From Catonia carolina (lineage: Eukaryota > Arthropoda > Insecta > Hemiptera > Achilidae): a DNA stretch of 64,000 bases. Shown here in pieces: positions 20,516-32,094 of the stretch. The notes under the pieces were generated by a model. It was not told where the DNA came from, searched no databases, and saw nothing but the letters and a program-made list of their open reading frames with translations. How positions within the stretch are numbered: the first letter of the stretch is position 1; each line of letters opens with the position of its first letter. The translations under genes were made by a program, and so were the position numbers. The stretch spans positions 28,884,284-28,948,283 of the forward strand of contig JAQMRL010000010.1 of assembly GCA_035578175.1 (NCBI GenBank). The letters run 5' to 3'.

Positions 20516-20818
20516 TTTTTTTATGATTTCTGGTTGTAACAAGTGTTTATTTAATTGTGGGAAGAAAATATTAACAAACTATCAAAAATCAATGCTATTT
20601 TCCTATGGTTCAAATTCCGTGAGACACCCGGTTTACTACAGTAAGTTTCTGTTTTACCGGATTTGTTTGGACTGAGACGTGTCCGCATAACCGAAAATCT
20701 GAACGAACAGGAAAATACCATGTAAGTAATGTGTAGGTTAGTAATACAATACTTATCTTATTCTGAACTAAAATGCTATTATGAATAGTTTATAATGAAA
20801 GGAGACTGTATTGTGTAA

Positions 20819-21678
20819 CAAAAAATCTGGTGTGAAACACACACAACTTTCTCTTGCCAATGCAAATAATGAACAATATAATTTAACATTAGTAATAAAA
20901 CATTAGAAATAAAAAAAAGAACTAATCTCAATAAACATAACCTAATTTTAATCATGAGTGAACAACGCATTATGAAAATCAACCTCAGTTTGGCTTAAAA
21001 ATACGAAAAATCACTCTTTCACGCTAAACTAGGCTCTGTAGAGAAAAATTCTTGAATAAAAAGTTATAGATGTTTTAATTTCCTATAAATTTGATTAGAT
21101 GCACTTTTTATGTAAAATGCATAGCCTGCTAAAGCTGAAATCTTAAAAAAATCGATTTTTCACACGTTTTCGTGAGAAAAAAAAAACAGAAAATCGCTAA
21201 TTACCGCTAAACTAAGCGGTATACAAAAAATGTTTGAAATAAAAGTTGTAGATTTTTAAATTGTCTAGAAATTATTGTCTATTATTATTTTATTGTCTCT
21301 TTTTCCCTAAAATGAATTTTAAGGTCTAGATCTAAAAAAACACGTTTTTTCTACGAGAGAACAGCCTCCCCAAGCATTTCAGCAGACATGGCGCTTCCCC
21401 TATCTTGTAGAGAATAAACAATGTAATAAATGATGCGATTTAAAAAATAATCGAAGGAGCCGTTTTTGAGTAAATTGCAAAAAGGTTTCAAGTTCGTAGT
21501 GTTCCGTTCTTGACATATTTTGTGCACACACACACACACAAAGACCAATCGCTAAAAACATGTTTTTTTTTGGTTTCAGGGGGTCTAAAAACGTGTAGAT
21601 CCGGTGAAAACTCGATTTCGAAAAATCGATATGAAAACAATACTTTCCTTCCTATATATTCATAAAGGCAAGAAAAAA
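20819..21678 (-). repeat. FamA, nearly complete
   Basis: Both ends are recognisable (CTGGTGTGAAACACACACAA left; CATAAAGGCAAGAAAAAATA right, decayed). Internally deleted between about 21480 and 21490, removing the conserved CGACACGAAC region. Confidence 0.85.
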
Positions 21679-22280
21679 TAAAAATATGGTAGAAATTTCA
21701 CTTCAAAAAATTATTTCTAATAAGACAAGTCCTTAAATTAATGCCAGATTAAGATTTTAGTCATGTAAATAATGCAAAGGAGAGGTCTGCAGAATCATTG
21801 CAAATTTAATTTTTTCACTGCATATACTTGACCTAGCGTTCAAGAGAAACCCTACCACCATATATACTGTGTTATATACGTTACCATAGCAACGGTTTAA
21901 TTTGACCCACTCCTGAACCTTTGTACACACTAATATCCAAATAACATGACAGTCAAGTGTGTATCCATAGAAGGAAATTTGTGAATATTGCAAATATTTA
22001 TAGCATCATATATGTTACTTTTATTTCTCTCGGTCCATCTATAATTAATGTAAATATGTATTGCAGTTGTGAAAAAGTTTTCTTTATTCAAATTTTAACT
22101 GATCACATCCGTGAACCCCCTGAAGTCAAAAATAGCGTTTTATTTTTTTAGAAGGATATAATGTCTGTTTTTCGTTCTGGAGCTTAAACTATCTTATCGG
22201 TTAGGCTAAAATTTGACAACAGGTTTTTTCAAACAACCCCAAAAGAGGTTTTTAAACCTTACTGTTTTTGTACTTTGTTT
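21679..22280. other. No gene recognised
   Basis: Short open frames on both strands have no domain. Possible unrecognised repeat: contains TTACCATAGCAACGG and a T/A-rich 3' part. Confidence 0.4.
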
Positions 22281-22930
22281 AAAAATCTGGTGTGAAACAC
22301 TCACACACTTTTCTCTAGCCAATGCAAATAATTAACAATATAACCTAACACATTAGTAATAAAACATTAAAAAAACTAATCATGAATGAAAGACGCAAAA
22401 TGAAAATCGACCTCAGTTTGGCTTAAAAATACGGAAAATCAAACTTCTTCACGCTGAACTAGGCTCTGTAGAGAAAAATGCTCAAAATAAAAGTTGTAGA
22501 TCTTTCAATTCCCTGTAAATTTGATTACACATTTTTCGTAAATTCATACTAAGGCCGAAATCTTAAAGAAACCATTATTTTATAGATTTTCATAAAAAAA
22601 ACAGAAAATTCGTCATTACCGCTAAATTAAGCGTACAAAAATATGTTTGAAATAAAAGTTGTAGGTTTTAAAATGTTCTACAACTTTTATTATATACAAT
22701 TTTGTGCTAAAATGCATATTAAAGCCGCAATCTTAAAAAAAAAAACATTTTTTTCTACGAGAGGACAGCCTCCTCAAGAATTTTAGCAGATTTGGCGCCT
22801 ACCATATCTTGTAGAGCATAAAAAAAGTGTAGTAAATTAGGCGATTTAAAAAAAAATCGTAGGAGCCGTTTTTGAGAAAATCGCAAGAGTAAAAATGACG
22901 CGAATGAACTACTAGACCTACTTCCGGTTT
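22281..22930 (-). repeat. FamA R half, fused to another copy
   Basis: Runs from the R end CTGGTGTGAAACACTCACAC to the ACTTCCGG block at 22920-22930, then breaks and jumps back to module A sequence of the next copy (TTTTAAATTCTCTACAAC, 22937). Confidence 0.83.
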
Positions 22931-23431
22931 AAATTCTCCGGATTTTAAATTCTCTACAACTTTTATTATATACATTTTTGCGCTAAAATGCATATTAAAG
23001 CTGTTATCTTAAAAAATAATTTTTTTACATGAAAACAGCCTCACCAAGAATTTCAGCAAACATGGCCCCTACCCTATCTTGTAGAGCATAAAAAATTTAG
23101 TAAACCAGGCGATTTAAAAAAAAAAATCGTAGGACCAGTTTTTGAGAAAATCGCAAAAAGTGAAAAATTACACGAATAAACTACTACTTCCGGTTGACCG
23201 ATTTTGATGAAAATGTTCGTGTCGCGTCCGGTAGTGGTGTGTAACTTATGTTTCAAGTTTTAAGTTCGTACGATGTTCCGTTCTTGAGATACTGTGTATA
23301 CACACAGATACCCACGCAGACCAATTGCTAAAAACATGTTTTGTGGTTCAGGGGGTCTGAAAACTCGATTCCGAAAAATCGACATAAGAACAATAACTTA
23401 CTTTCCTTCCTGTATAGGAAGGAATTTTCTA

Positions 23432-24094
23432 TGTAAAGAAAAATATAATTTTCTTAGTGTGAATTGTGCCGCGTTAGCGTAAACAACGACAGGGAAAGGG
23501 CTCTGGAAAATACAATCAAATCGCATAATTACAACAAAACAGTTTATGATAGAAATCGAAAACGTGGTGACTTCAAAATTAGTGATAGACTACGGTTTTT
23601 GTGGACAATGGAAACAAACTGAATCGGAAAAACCTCGACGAACTGAGAGTCGGGCCCTACTAAATTATAGAGAAAATATCGAACTCAATTTACAAGATAT
23701 ACGCTGGCCAAAAAAGATCAGAATCGAATCTTTTCCACATCTCGAAGTTGACTCCAGCCTCTCAGTTTGCAAACCAAGAAGAGAATAAATAAGAAATCAT
23801 CTTGTTTTACCTTCAGTAGGGGGGTAGATGTAAAGAAAAATATAATTTTCTTAGTGTGAATTGTGCCGCGTTAGCGTAAACAACGCACACAACAACGTAA
23901 ACAAATAAACAGCTGAGAAATATTTTAATAGTTCGATTGAATAAAAATTATAAACAAACACAGAAATAATTAGTGATTGTGGCTAAAGAAACAACTACAA
24001 TTAATGACATTAAAAATGTCGTTTCTCATGTAATAGGAGAAACTCAATTGTATTTTTGATTACCATTGTCATTTCAATTAATTAGTTAATATCA
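23432..24094 (+). mobile_element. Gypsy-like LTR retrotransposon remnant
   Basis: A 57-bp exact direct repeat beginning TGTAAAGAAAAATATAATTT lies at 23432-23488 and 23829-23885. The second copy continues to ATATCA at 24094, giving a ~266-bp TG...CA LTR. The first copy is cut off after 57 bp, so most of the 5' LTR, gag and pol are deleted. A G-run (GTAGGGGGGTAGA, about 23816-23828) just before the 3' LTR fits a polypurine tract. Between them lies an integrase C-terminal relic. TTCTA/TTATA beside the ends may be a mutated TSD. Confidence 0.75.
23524..23788 (+). pseudogene. Integrase C-terminal relic of the LTR element
   Basis: In one forward frame NYNKTVYDRNRKRGDFKISD matches the end of Gypsy-type integrases, where a YD-x-x-R/N-R-K motif leads into the GDFKVGD-like GPY/F region. 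Further on FHISKLTPA resembles the terminal H-x-S-x-L-K/T-P block. Two or more stops and a frame change intervene, and the polyprotein upstream is gone. The open frame with a start at 23546 is in a different phase and is a shadow. Confidence 0.6.
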
Positions 24095-24122
24095 TTATAT
24101 ATATTCATACAGGCAAGAGAAA

Positions 24123-25252
24123 GTAAAAATGTAAAATTTTGACTTGTCGGCTTTCTGAAATGACTGACTCAGTTATTTTAATTCGTATGGAGTTGTTGCC
24201 CCGAAAGGCATAGATTTTATCTTTGCTACGGATACGAAAAGAGGTGATGAAAATAAACTAAATTTATCAGTTCAACATCGAACGGGGTTAGTTAGTGAAG
24301 AATGTAATAAAATTATTATAACTTGGGGTGGGAATATAAATGTAGGTCATAATATTTCTAAGAAATATAATAATACCCTCTATTATTTCTTATATTCTTG
24401 AATAAGACTTAAGTTTATTTAAGATACCTTACCATGTCAAAATGGAAGTTAAATTCTGTCTGTATTTTATTTTTCTTCAAAAAGATGGAATGAGGTGTTT
24501 TTCGTTTCTTTAAGTTAATTTAATTAAAGTACTGTATTTCATTTGGCCCGTTAATTTATTCTCTTTGTGTATCGTTTTTAATTATATTAATTAGGACTGT
24601 TTGTTACTTTTTCTTATTACCATGTGGTAGTGTTAAGGTATTAACGAAAAGCTTAAACTATCCGCCAGTCTTATTCAACGTCATCTTTATTATACCTTAC
24701 ATTATTAATAAATTCTTCTTCTTCTTCACCTTTTCTCTAAACCCTTCTTATCTATCTACCCTTCATTATTTCTTTGCATTTCATTTCATAAACGAAGTAT
24801 GAATTTTATACACTTTTGTTCTCTAAATTCATTTTAATTAAATAATTTTAATTATGGAGAAATTTATTCTAATTGAAAATTTAAATTCTTAATACTGTAA
24901 ACGAATTTTCTTATTTGTTTTATAATTATTTTTAGAGATAAACATCTCTAATTTCATTACATTTTATTAAATAAATTAAATTAAAAGTATATCGTTTTAA
25001 AATGTTTTATCTTTGGTAACTTTCTTTATTAATTTTTTGTATATATTTTTTTTTAAAAACTTTGTTCAGGTATCAAGTTTAATAACTGATGATAGAAAAC
25101 ACCTACGTTCTTTGGATTTTATATGATGAGATAATCTACTAATAAAACTTTTCCTTTGCTGAATAAAAAAAAGTTTCAACTCGAGAAATTAAAAATATTT
25201 AGGATCATCAGTTTTAAAATTCTTTTACCCGAATAAGTATATAAAGTTTTTT
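24123..25252. other. No gene recognised
   Basis: Over 1.1 kb of A+T-rich sequence without an open frame above about 60 codons, a tRNA box or a named repeat. Possibly old unique sequence. Confidence 0.5.
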
Positions 25253-26180
25253 ACTTTTTCTTGCCTATATAAATAATATATAGGAAGGAAAGTATTGTTT
25301 TCATGTCGATTTTTCGAAATCGAGTTTTCACCGGATCTACTCGTTTTCAGACCCCCTGAACCCAAAAAACATGTTTTTAGCGATTGGTCTGTGTTTGAAC
25401 AGAATGTCTCAAGAACGGAACATCGTACGAACTTGAAACTTGAAACTTAATACCAATACCGGACTCGACACGAACATTTTCATCAAAATCGGTCAACCGG
25501 AAGTAGTAGTTTATTCGTGTAGTTTTTCACTTTTTTGCGATTTTCTCAAAAACTGGTCCTACTATTTTTTTAAAAATCGCCTGGTTTACTAAATTTTTTA
25601 TGCTCTATAAGATAGGGTAGGCGCCATATTTGCTGAAATTCTTGGTGAGGCTGTTTTCACGTAAAAAATGTTTTTTTTTTAAGATTACGGCTTCAATATG
25701 CATTTTAGCGCAAAAATTTATACAATAAAAAATGTAGAGAATTTAAAATCCTACAACTTTTATTTCAAACGTTTTTTTTTTTGTATAACACTTAGTTTAA
25801 CGGTAATTAGCGATTTTCTGTTTTTTCTCACGAAAACGTGTGAAAAATCGATTTTTTTTGAGAATTCAGCATTAGTATGCATTTTACGACAAAAATGTAT
25901 ATAATAAAATTTATAGGAAATCAAAAGATCTACGACTTTTATTTCAAGCATTTTTCTCTACAGAGCCTAGTTTATCGTGAAAGAGTGATTTTCCGTATTT
26001 TAAAGCCAAACTGAGGTCGATTTTCATTTTGAGTGTTTCACTCATGATTAAAATAAGGTAATGTTTTTGAGGTTAGTTTTTTGTTTATTTCTAATGTTGT
26101 ATTACTAATGTTAAATGATATTGTTAATTATTTGCATTGGCTAGAGAAAGTTGTGTGAGTGTTTCACACTAGAATTTTAA
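25253..26180 (+). repeat. FamA, full-length
   Basis: Both ends present (ACTTTTTCTTGCC; GGCTAGAGAAAGTTGTGTGA then TTTCACAC). The (GT)n tract has collapsed to GTGTTTG. Both ~175-bp modules are present. Confidence 0.9.
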
Positions 26181-26224
26181 TTTTAAATTATTTAATATAA
26201 AAATTTGTAGTAATTACATTAAAT

Positions 26225-26405
26225 TTGTTCAGGCCTCTACAGATTTTTTTACGTCTGACTGTTTTGAAATTGCTGCTAATGCAGACGGTGAGAAGGATGA
26301 TACATAAAAATGAGTGATGAAAAAATGCCAGACCTGACCGGGAATCGAAGCCGGGACCCCGGCGTTGAAGCCAGTTGTGCTAACCACTACGCCAGCGGGC
26401 CGCAA
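26225..26405 (-). repeat. tRNA-derived SINE
   Basis: Head at the right: reverse strand CCGCTGGCGTAGTGGTTAGC (A box) and GTCCCGGCTTCGATTCCC (B box). Body with GCATTAGCAGCAATTTC is the same subfamily as 4959-5130. Confidence 0.85.
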
Positions 26406-27247
26406 AATAGAAAACTGCAAAATCTTGACTAGGACGGCCATCATCGTATTAAAAATTATTACCAGTTATTCATAATCGTTTTCTGTGTTGTTATTCACAA
26501 ATAAATTATATTTTAACTTTAAATCTTTAAGATAATTTTTTCCGGAATTGTTTAATATGATAATAGTTTGTAGACAATAATGTATCGATTGAAAAGTATT
26601 TTTTATGTAAATACGAGTTCCTCTGCTGATCCGGGCTGTCGTACATTCCAAAATGCTTTCGATCTTGCTGGTAGCGGATTTAGGTTTACATGGTTCTACT
26701 GTAGTAGAATCGATCAGATTTTGTAAAATTTCGGTTACACTGCTTTACATTTTTTTGTACTCTTTTTGATTTAAACTATAAATTGTATGAAAATTCTTGT
26801 TGAAAACAACACAAAAACTTTTTTTCTGGCATGTACAAATGTGTTTTTCAAAGGGATAATTGTGAAAGATTAATTTTAGAACTAGGCTTGGAAGAAAAAC
26901 AAGCCCTGAGGGAAATTTTATCAAGTACTCTTCCTTCTGCCAGCATCCCTCTCAAATTTATATTTAGACCCTTAAATATAATTTCCTTTACTCTATATTT
27001 TACAATTTCAATCATTATGAAATTTAAGAAAATTTTAGTTCGGTCGCTTTATTTAAGGCACATTAAAACATTACGCGGTGCTGACTACATAATAGGCCGA
27101 ATGTGTAATTACTTAAAATAATAATAAACGTCTTTATAATGTAGTTCTAGTCTCATTATGCGCATGTGGGTTTGCTTAACTAATTACACTTATGTTCCAA
27201 TACTAAAAAAGTGTTTGTCTCTCTTTTGCTCAAAATAAATATTAAAG
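26406..27247. other. No recognised gene; one 96-codon open frame
   Basis: The frame at 26831-27121 (+) encodes a protein with a charged N-terminus (LILELGLEEKQALREI), a hydrophobic stretch and a basic end. I do not recognise it. It has no neighbouring exon signals that I can defend, so it is left unannotated as a gene. Confidence 0.3.
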
Positions 27248-27430
27248 TGGCCGCCTTCATGGGGTACTGACTAGCGCGCTAGTCTACAAAGCGGAACGCC
27301 CCGGGTTCGATTCCCGGCTACAGTCTGGGAATTTTAACACTTAAAACGCACCCTTACAGTACCAAAACCGACAGTAGTCGATAATGAACAAGCTGTTGAT
27401 ACGACTTAAAATAAACTAAAAGAAAAACAA
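27248..27430 (+). repeat. tRNA-derived SINE
   Basis: Head GGCCGCCTTCATGGGGTACT with B box CCCGGGTTCGATTCCCGG. Body GACAGTAGTCGATAATGAAC and GTTGATACGACTTAAAATAA matches the tail of 54550-54738. Confidence 0.82.
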
Positions 27431-27467
27431 ACAAAAAAATTAAAGTATTAGATATTTTTTGTTATTT

Positions 27468-27535
27468 TTCGAACTCGAGACCCCAGCGTAGGAGCTAGTT
27501 ACGATGACCACTACACCACGTGCCAGCCAAAAATA
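27468..27535 (-). repeat. tRNA-like SINE head
   Basis: Reverse strand GGCACGTGGTGTAGTGGTCA (A box) and GGGTCTCGAGTTCGAAAAA (B box). Only the head survives. Confidence 0.65.
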
Positions 27536-27662
27536 CATTTACAAATACAAAATTAAAAAAAACATTTTTTTTTTAGCAGAACTAGTAAATGAGATGATAT
27601 ATGTTCAAAAATGGGGTGAATGTGAATCGATCCAGTGTTCGATTAAATATATTTAGAAATGT

Positions 27663-28054
27663 AGAAATCTGGTGTGAAACACTCACACAACGTTCTCTTG
27701 CCAATGGAAATAATGAACAATATAATCTAACATTAGTAATAAAACATTAGCTATTAACAAAACACTAACCTCAATAAACATAACCTTATTTTAATCATGA
27801 GTGAAAGACGCAAAATGAAAATTAACCTCAGTTTGGCTTAAAAATACGGAAAATCACTCTTTCACGCTAAACTAGGCTCTGTAGAGAAAAATGCTCCATA
27901 TAAAACTTGTAGATCTTATAATTTCCTATAAATTTGATTATATACATATTTGTCGTAAAATGCATACTAAGGCCGAAATCTTAAAAAAAAATCGATTTTT
28001 CACACGTTTTCTTGAGAAAAAAAGAAGAAAATCGCTAATTACCGCTAAACTAAG
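27663..28054 (-). repeat. FamA R half
   Basis: From CTGGTGTGAAACACTCACAC through both modules' outer parts, breaking at CCGCTAAACTAAG (28054). A short GGAAAGTAAAAAG near 28108 could be a remnant of the L end. Confidence 0.82.
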
Positions 28055-28104
28055 TTGTAGCCAGTCATTAGCCCGGTATATAACGAGGTTTTACTATATT
28101 TAGA

Positions 28105-28502
28105 AAAGGAAAGTAAAAAGAAACCGGGAAAACCAATAAAAAAATAATTTGATGCATACCTCTAATGCTAGGAATAAACCCGTGCGCAACGCAGGTGGAA
28201 TTACTTATACGTTATGTATTTTTGTTTAATACATCATTAATTTATGTCTTACTAAGGTTTTTCCTTAAGTTTTTATTGCCAATTGCGGTTAATCGTTGCC
28301 TAATTAATAATAAAAAGTTTTCCCTATCGTGTTATTGCGGCGTAAATTAATAATAGTAATTTAAACATTATATCATTTACATTTCAGTGGACCACGTGTG
28401 TCGTTTTATACTTGTTAGTTAAAGTTTACATTTGTTTTACATAATTTTCTGTGGTATGTTTTACAAAAAGACGATATTTTTCTTGATAACTATTGAATCT
28501 AT
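28105..28502. other. No gene recognised
   Basis: Contains ACCCGTGCGCAACGCAGGTG at about 28177; a similar CGTGCAACGCAGGTTATAAT is at about 60903. No coding seen. Confidence 0.4.
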
Positions 28503-28570
28503 GCCCATAACCTGGCAGGTGGAGTTTTAAATTCTTTGCACCCAATCTGTTAGGTAGTTCTAAAGTTACA
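28503..28570 (+). repeat. SINE-B 5' fragment
   Basis: GCCCATAACCTGGCAGGTGG and CAATCTGTTAG mark the SINE-B head; it stops where the FamA foldback begins. Confidence 0.75.
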
Positions 28571-28572
28571 AA

Positions 28573-29880
28573 TAAATCTGGTGTGAAGACTCACACAACT
28601 TTCTCTTGCCAATTCAAAAAATTAACAATAAACCTAACATTAGTAATAAAACATTAGAAATAAACAAAAAACTAACCTCAATAAACATAACCTAATTTTA
28701 ATCATGAGTGAAAGACGCAAAATGAAAATCAACCTCAGTTTGGCTTAAAAATACGGAAAAATCACTCTTTCACGCTAAATTTCCTATAAATTTGATTATA
28801 TAGGCCTAATCTTTTGTCGTAAAATGCCTACTAAGGCTGAAATCTTAAAGAAATCGATTTTTCACACGTTTTCGTGAGAAAAAACATAAAATCGCTAATT
28901 ACCGCTACACTAAGCGTTATACAAAAAAATGTTTGAAATAAAAATTGTAGGATTTTTAATTCTTAAAAAAACAATTTTTTTACGTGAAAACAGCCTCACG
29001 AGAATTTCAGCATACATGACGCCTACCCTATCTTGTAGAGCATAAAAAATTTAGTAAACCAGACGATTTAAAAAAAAACGTAGGACCAGTTTTTAAGAAA
29101 ATCGCAATAAAGTGAAAAATAACATGAATAAAAGTGAACAGAATATCTCAAGAACAGAACATCGTATGAACTTGAAACTTAAGTTAAATACCACTACCGG
29201 ACCCGACACGAACATTTTCATCATAATCGGTCAACCGGAAGTAGTAATTTCTCACTTTTTTGCGATGTTCTCAAAAACTGGTTCTACGATTTTTTTTAAA
29301 ATCGCCTGGTTTACTAAATTTTTTATGCTCTACAAGATAGGGTAGGCGCCATGTTCGCTGAAATTTTGGGTGAGGGTGTTTTCGCGTAAAAAATGGTTTT
29401 TTAAGATTACGGGGTTAATATGCATTTTAGCGCAAAAATTTATATAATAAAAAATGTAGAGAATTTAAAATCCTGCAACTTTTATTTCCAACATTGATTT
29501 GTATAACTCTTAGTTTACCGGTAATTAGCAATTTTCTGTTTTTTCTCACGAAAACGTGTGAAAAATCGATATTTTTAAGATTTCGCCCTTAGTATGCATT
29601 TTACGACAAAAGTGTATACAATCACATTTATAGGAAATTAAAAGATCTACAACTTTTAGTTAAAGCATTTTTCTCTACTGAGCCTAGGGTGTGAAAGAGT
29701 GATGTTCCGTATTTTTAAGCAAAACTGAGGTAGATTTTCATTTTGCGTCCTTCACTCATGATTAAAATTAGGTTATGTTTAGTGAGGTTAATTTTTTTTA
29801 TTGTTTCTAATGTTTTATTACTAATGTTAGGTTACATTGGCAAGAGAAAGTTGTGTGAGTGTTTCACACCAGATTTTTTT
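28573..29880. repeat. FamA R-to-R foldback
   Basis: A reverse FamA part (28573-29131) meets a forward FamA part (29132-29880) with no spacer. The outer ends are both R ends: CTGGTGTGAAGACTCACACA at left, TGTGTGAGTGTTTCACACCA at right. About 540 bp of each arm can pair; the right arm brings ~200 bp more, forming the loop. L ends, hairpins and (GT)n are all absent. The 77-codon frame at 29112 spans the junction and is a shadow. TAGGCCTA lies at 28801-28808. Confidence 0.88.
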
Positions 29881-30064
29881 AATAACGATCATATATCTAA
29901 AAGTCGTGGATATTCTGAGGAATTCGATGTTTTATAAACTTGTTCAGTTAGTTGTATCGTTATTCTTTTTTTGTAATGTGACCACAAAGCGTGTTGTTTT
30001 CCTCCAAACCTCATTTCTATTGTTTCAGATCTACTTTCCTTTTTTGTGATAATCGACCATTTAT

Positions 30065-30130
30065 TTCCGGTTGGTGCAGTGGTCAGCGTAGCTGGCTCGA
30101 TACTAGGGATTGTAGCAGTCTATGATACTA
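30065..30130 (+). repeat. tRNA-like SINE head relic
   Basis: CCGGTTGGTGCAGTGGTCAG resembles an A box. No convincing B box. Confidence 0.35.
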
Positions 30131-30164
30131 TATAGTATTTAAATTATTAAAGTAGTAAATAAAG

Positions 30165-30434
30165 TAGGCCTACAACTTCCAGTTGACCGAATTTCATGAG
30201 AATGTTTGTGTCAAGTCCTTTTAGTACCTAACTTAAGTTCCAATTTACAACTTAATGAGCTATTCCGTCCCTGAGATATTTTATTTACACACATAGACCT
30301 ATCGCTATAAAAAAATCATGTTTTTTGGGGTTCAGGAGACCTAAAAACGTGTATATCCGGTGAAAATTTGATTTCGAAAAATCGACTTGAATATTCGTGT
30401 TTTGCTTATGTCTTAATACAGGGCAAAAGAAAGT
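30165..30434 (-). repeat. FamA L part, diverged
   Basis: From CAACTTCCAGTTGACCGAAT to GGGCAAAAGAAAGT. The (GT)n tract is reduced to ACACACATAG. The L hairpin is decayed. Confidence 0.75.
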
Positions 30435-30551
30435 AAAAATTTGAAAAATACTTCACTTTTGTTACAAATTTCTCTAACCATAACAGAAAATATCCGGTGA
30501 TGAAAATTTGATTTCCTACAGGGAAATAGGCTGAATGGTTTTGATGTTTTT

Positions 30552-30880
30552 TGTTATTTTTTTATTCCTAATGTGTGTAAGTTGGCATTTGTTCAATTTA
30601 GACCGATAAGCAACCGCATGACCCAATGAGATAAGGATGATGTATAAATGAGGTGTAGTCTTTTACAGATCTAGGCCGACAATTCCTGAGATAGTACGAT
30701 TAATTAAACCCTAATCATCAAAGTATACCGGAAGTACACGGAACTGTCTAGTATTTAAATATGTATAAAATTAACTATTTTACTAGTGTTTGAACCAGGA
30801 ACTTTCGCCTCCGAAAATCAGCTGTTAAACAGCTGACTCGCGGCGACGACTTCATCTCTAGACCAATTCGGTGGGTCTTG
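30552..30880 (-). repeat. SINE-C, tRNA-headed, ~330 bp, 11-bp TSD
   Basis: Head at the right: reverse strand AATTGGTCTAGAGATGAAG (A box) and AAAGTTCCTGGTTCAAAC (B box). Body landmarks: ATGACCCAATGAGATAAGGA and GTACACGGAACTGTCTAGTA. TTGATGTTTTT duplicates at 30541-30551 and 30881-30891. The same family lies at 39507-39729 (truncated) and 63119-63449. Confidence 0.9.
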
Positions 30881-31195
30881 TTGATGTTTTTGAGCAAGAC
30901 ATTTTTAGGAAGTTATTTATTTTTTGGACCTGTTTATCGGTTTTTATGAACTTTTAAACAACAGCTTCAACGATTTCGCTACATTTTTACATTTCGTTAA
31001 CTGTAGCCTAAGTTAATCCTGGAAAACATGTGGAAGAGCAAGAAGGAGCATTTCAATGAAAAAGAGTAAATAACAGTAACATTCAAATTACTGAGCATTC
31101 GTATGTAAAATTGGCCAATAAATACCTCATTAATTACTTTTCAATACAGAAAAGTTCAATAAGGTATATCTATTGTTGTTACTCAGCAAAAAGTT

Positions 31196-31540
31196 GTCGT
31201 TTTACTCAGTAAAACAAGGATTAAGGTGGTTTACCATTGCCATCCTCACTGATAGGAAAAGTATGCTTGTCAGCATGTCAGGCCCTTTGAAAAGCATCTA
31301 CTTTCCACTCAGCAAATGACACCTTTCCTGTTCATCAAGATTCTGGCTGTATAATGAAATTCATTACTCTCAAAGGAGGTAACTCAGACTAGGGTCTTTT
31401 ACACTTTTACCTCTTTGTTCTTAAATGCTTCAGCCGTATAATTGGCTTATCATGTGATAAGAAACAGAACTACTTTTTTGTAGCCTTTCAACTACCAGAT
31501 TGAGTGCAAATAATTTAACACTCCACCTGCCTGTTATGAG
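31196..31540 (-). repeat. SINE-B, 3'-shortened
   Basis: Begins at GTCGTTTTACTCAGTAAAAC, lacking the stem-loop tail; the head is CCACCTGCCTGTTATGAGC. AGCAAAAAGTT and AGCAAAAGTT on the two sides look like a TSD with a 1-bp length change. Confidence 0.82.
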
Positions 31541-31549
31541 CAAAAGTTA

Positions 31550-31984
31550 AGTATTGTAATAAATGCAATAAATTCATGTACAATTGTGTGTTGTATTCTG
31601 TATCAAAATCGGTCAAAATTAATTAGAAAAGAAATTTTTTTATTAAAAGTTGAGAGATAAAATCGAAATGAAGAATAGAATAAGGTACTCTAAATGACAA
31701 TAAATTAAAACTAAAAGTTATGACAAGAAGGCAGTTAAACCACGAAATGGAGGTTATGATCGTATCGTTGACATGGTGTGGTCTGGACGTGACAGTGACA
31801 ATTTGAAATAAATTGCTATATGCGGACGTTCAAAGCACGTAGATTTCAGATATCTAAATAAATAAATAAATATTGATGACACGTGCACAAATTTTATAGA
31901 AACGATCAGAAACTTTTTCTTCGATTTCAAATTTAATGTACATTTAATACCTATATTCGAAAACTTACATTCTCTCATAGTCAC
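31550..31984. other. No gene recognised
   Basis: A+T-rich. The 76-codon reverse frame at 31754-31984 has no domain. Confidence 0.4.
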
Positions 31985-32075
31985 ATTGTATGTTTAGAGT
32001 AATGGTAACGTTGTGTTGTGCAGATGTAAAGATAGGTGGGTCGAATCCATCTGCGGTAAACATTTTTCTTGTTAC
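31985..32075 (+). repeat. tRNA-derived SINE relic
   Basis: TTAGAGTAATGGTAACG and GGTGGGTCGAATCCATCTGC with tail AAAAATATTAGAAAT, as at 19218-19330. Confidence 0.5.
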
Positions 32076-32094
32076 AAAAATATTAGAAATATTT

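Larger units (their letters stand above)
18655..20629. mobile_element. Composite TIR element carrying SINEs
   Basis: Inverted ends: GGGTGTACCACAAAATTTGA (18655) and, reverse-complemented from 20629, GGGTGTCTCACGGAATTTGA. Homology continues on both sides through ATTGATTTT, AGTTTGTTAAT and TTTTCTTCCCAC. SINE-B copies (18720-19110, 19563-19962), tRNA-like SINE pieces (19218-19330, 19470-19550) and a tandem duplication (20096-20515) are embedded. I see no transposase and no clear target duplication. Confidence 0.65.
22937..24122 (-). repeat. FamA L half, split by an LTR-retrotransposon remnant
   Basis: Left portion 22937-23431 reaches the L-end hairpin (CTTTCCTTCCTGTATAGG). The other hairpin arm and L end, TATATTCATACAGGCAAGAG, appear at 24098-24122. 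The insertion therefore entered the hairpin apex. Confidence 0.8.

Noticed and set aside
26831..27121. 96-codon ORF as a host gene
   Set aside because: No recognisable domain, no splice context that I can defend, and length is within what chance allows over 64 kb.
29112..29345. Recurrent ORF segment GPDTNIFIKIGQPEVVVYS in many copies
   Set aside because: It is a frame of FamA that stays open because the repeat is A+T/G-biased there; starts differ, frames break by indels in most copies, and it opens out of the (GT)n tract. No evidence of selection on codons.
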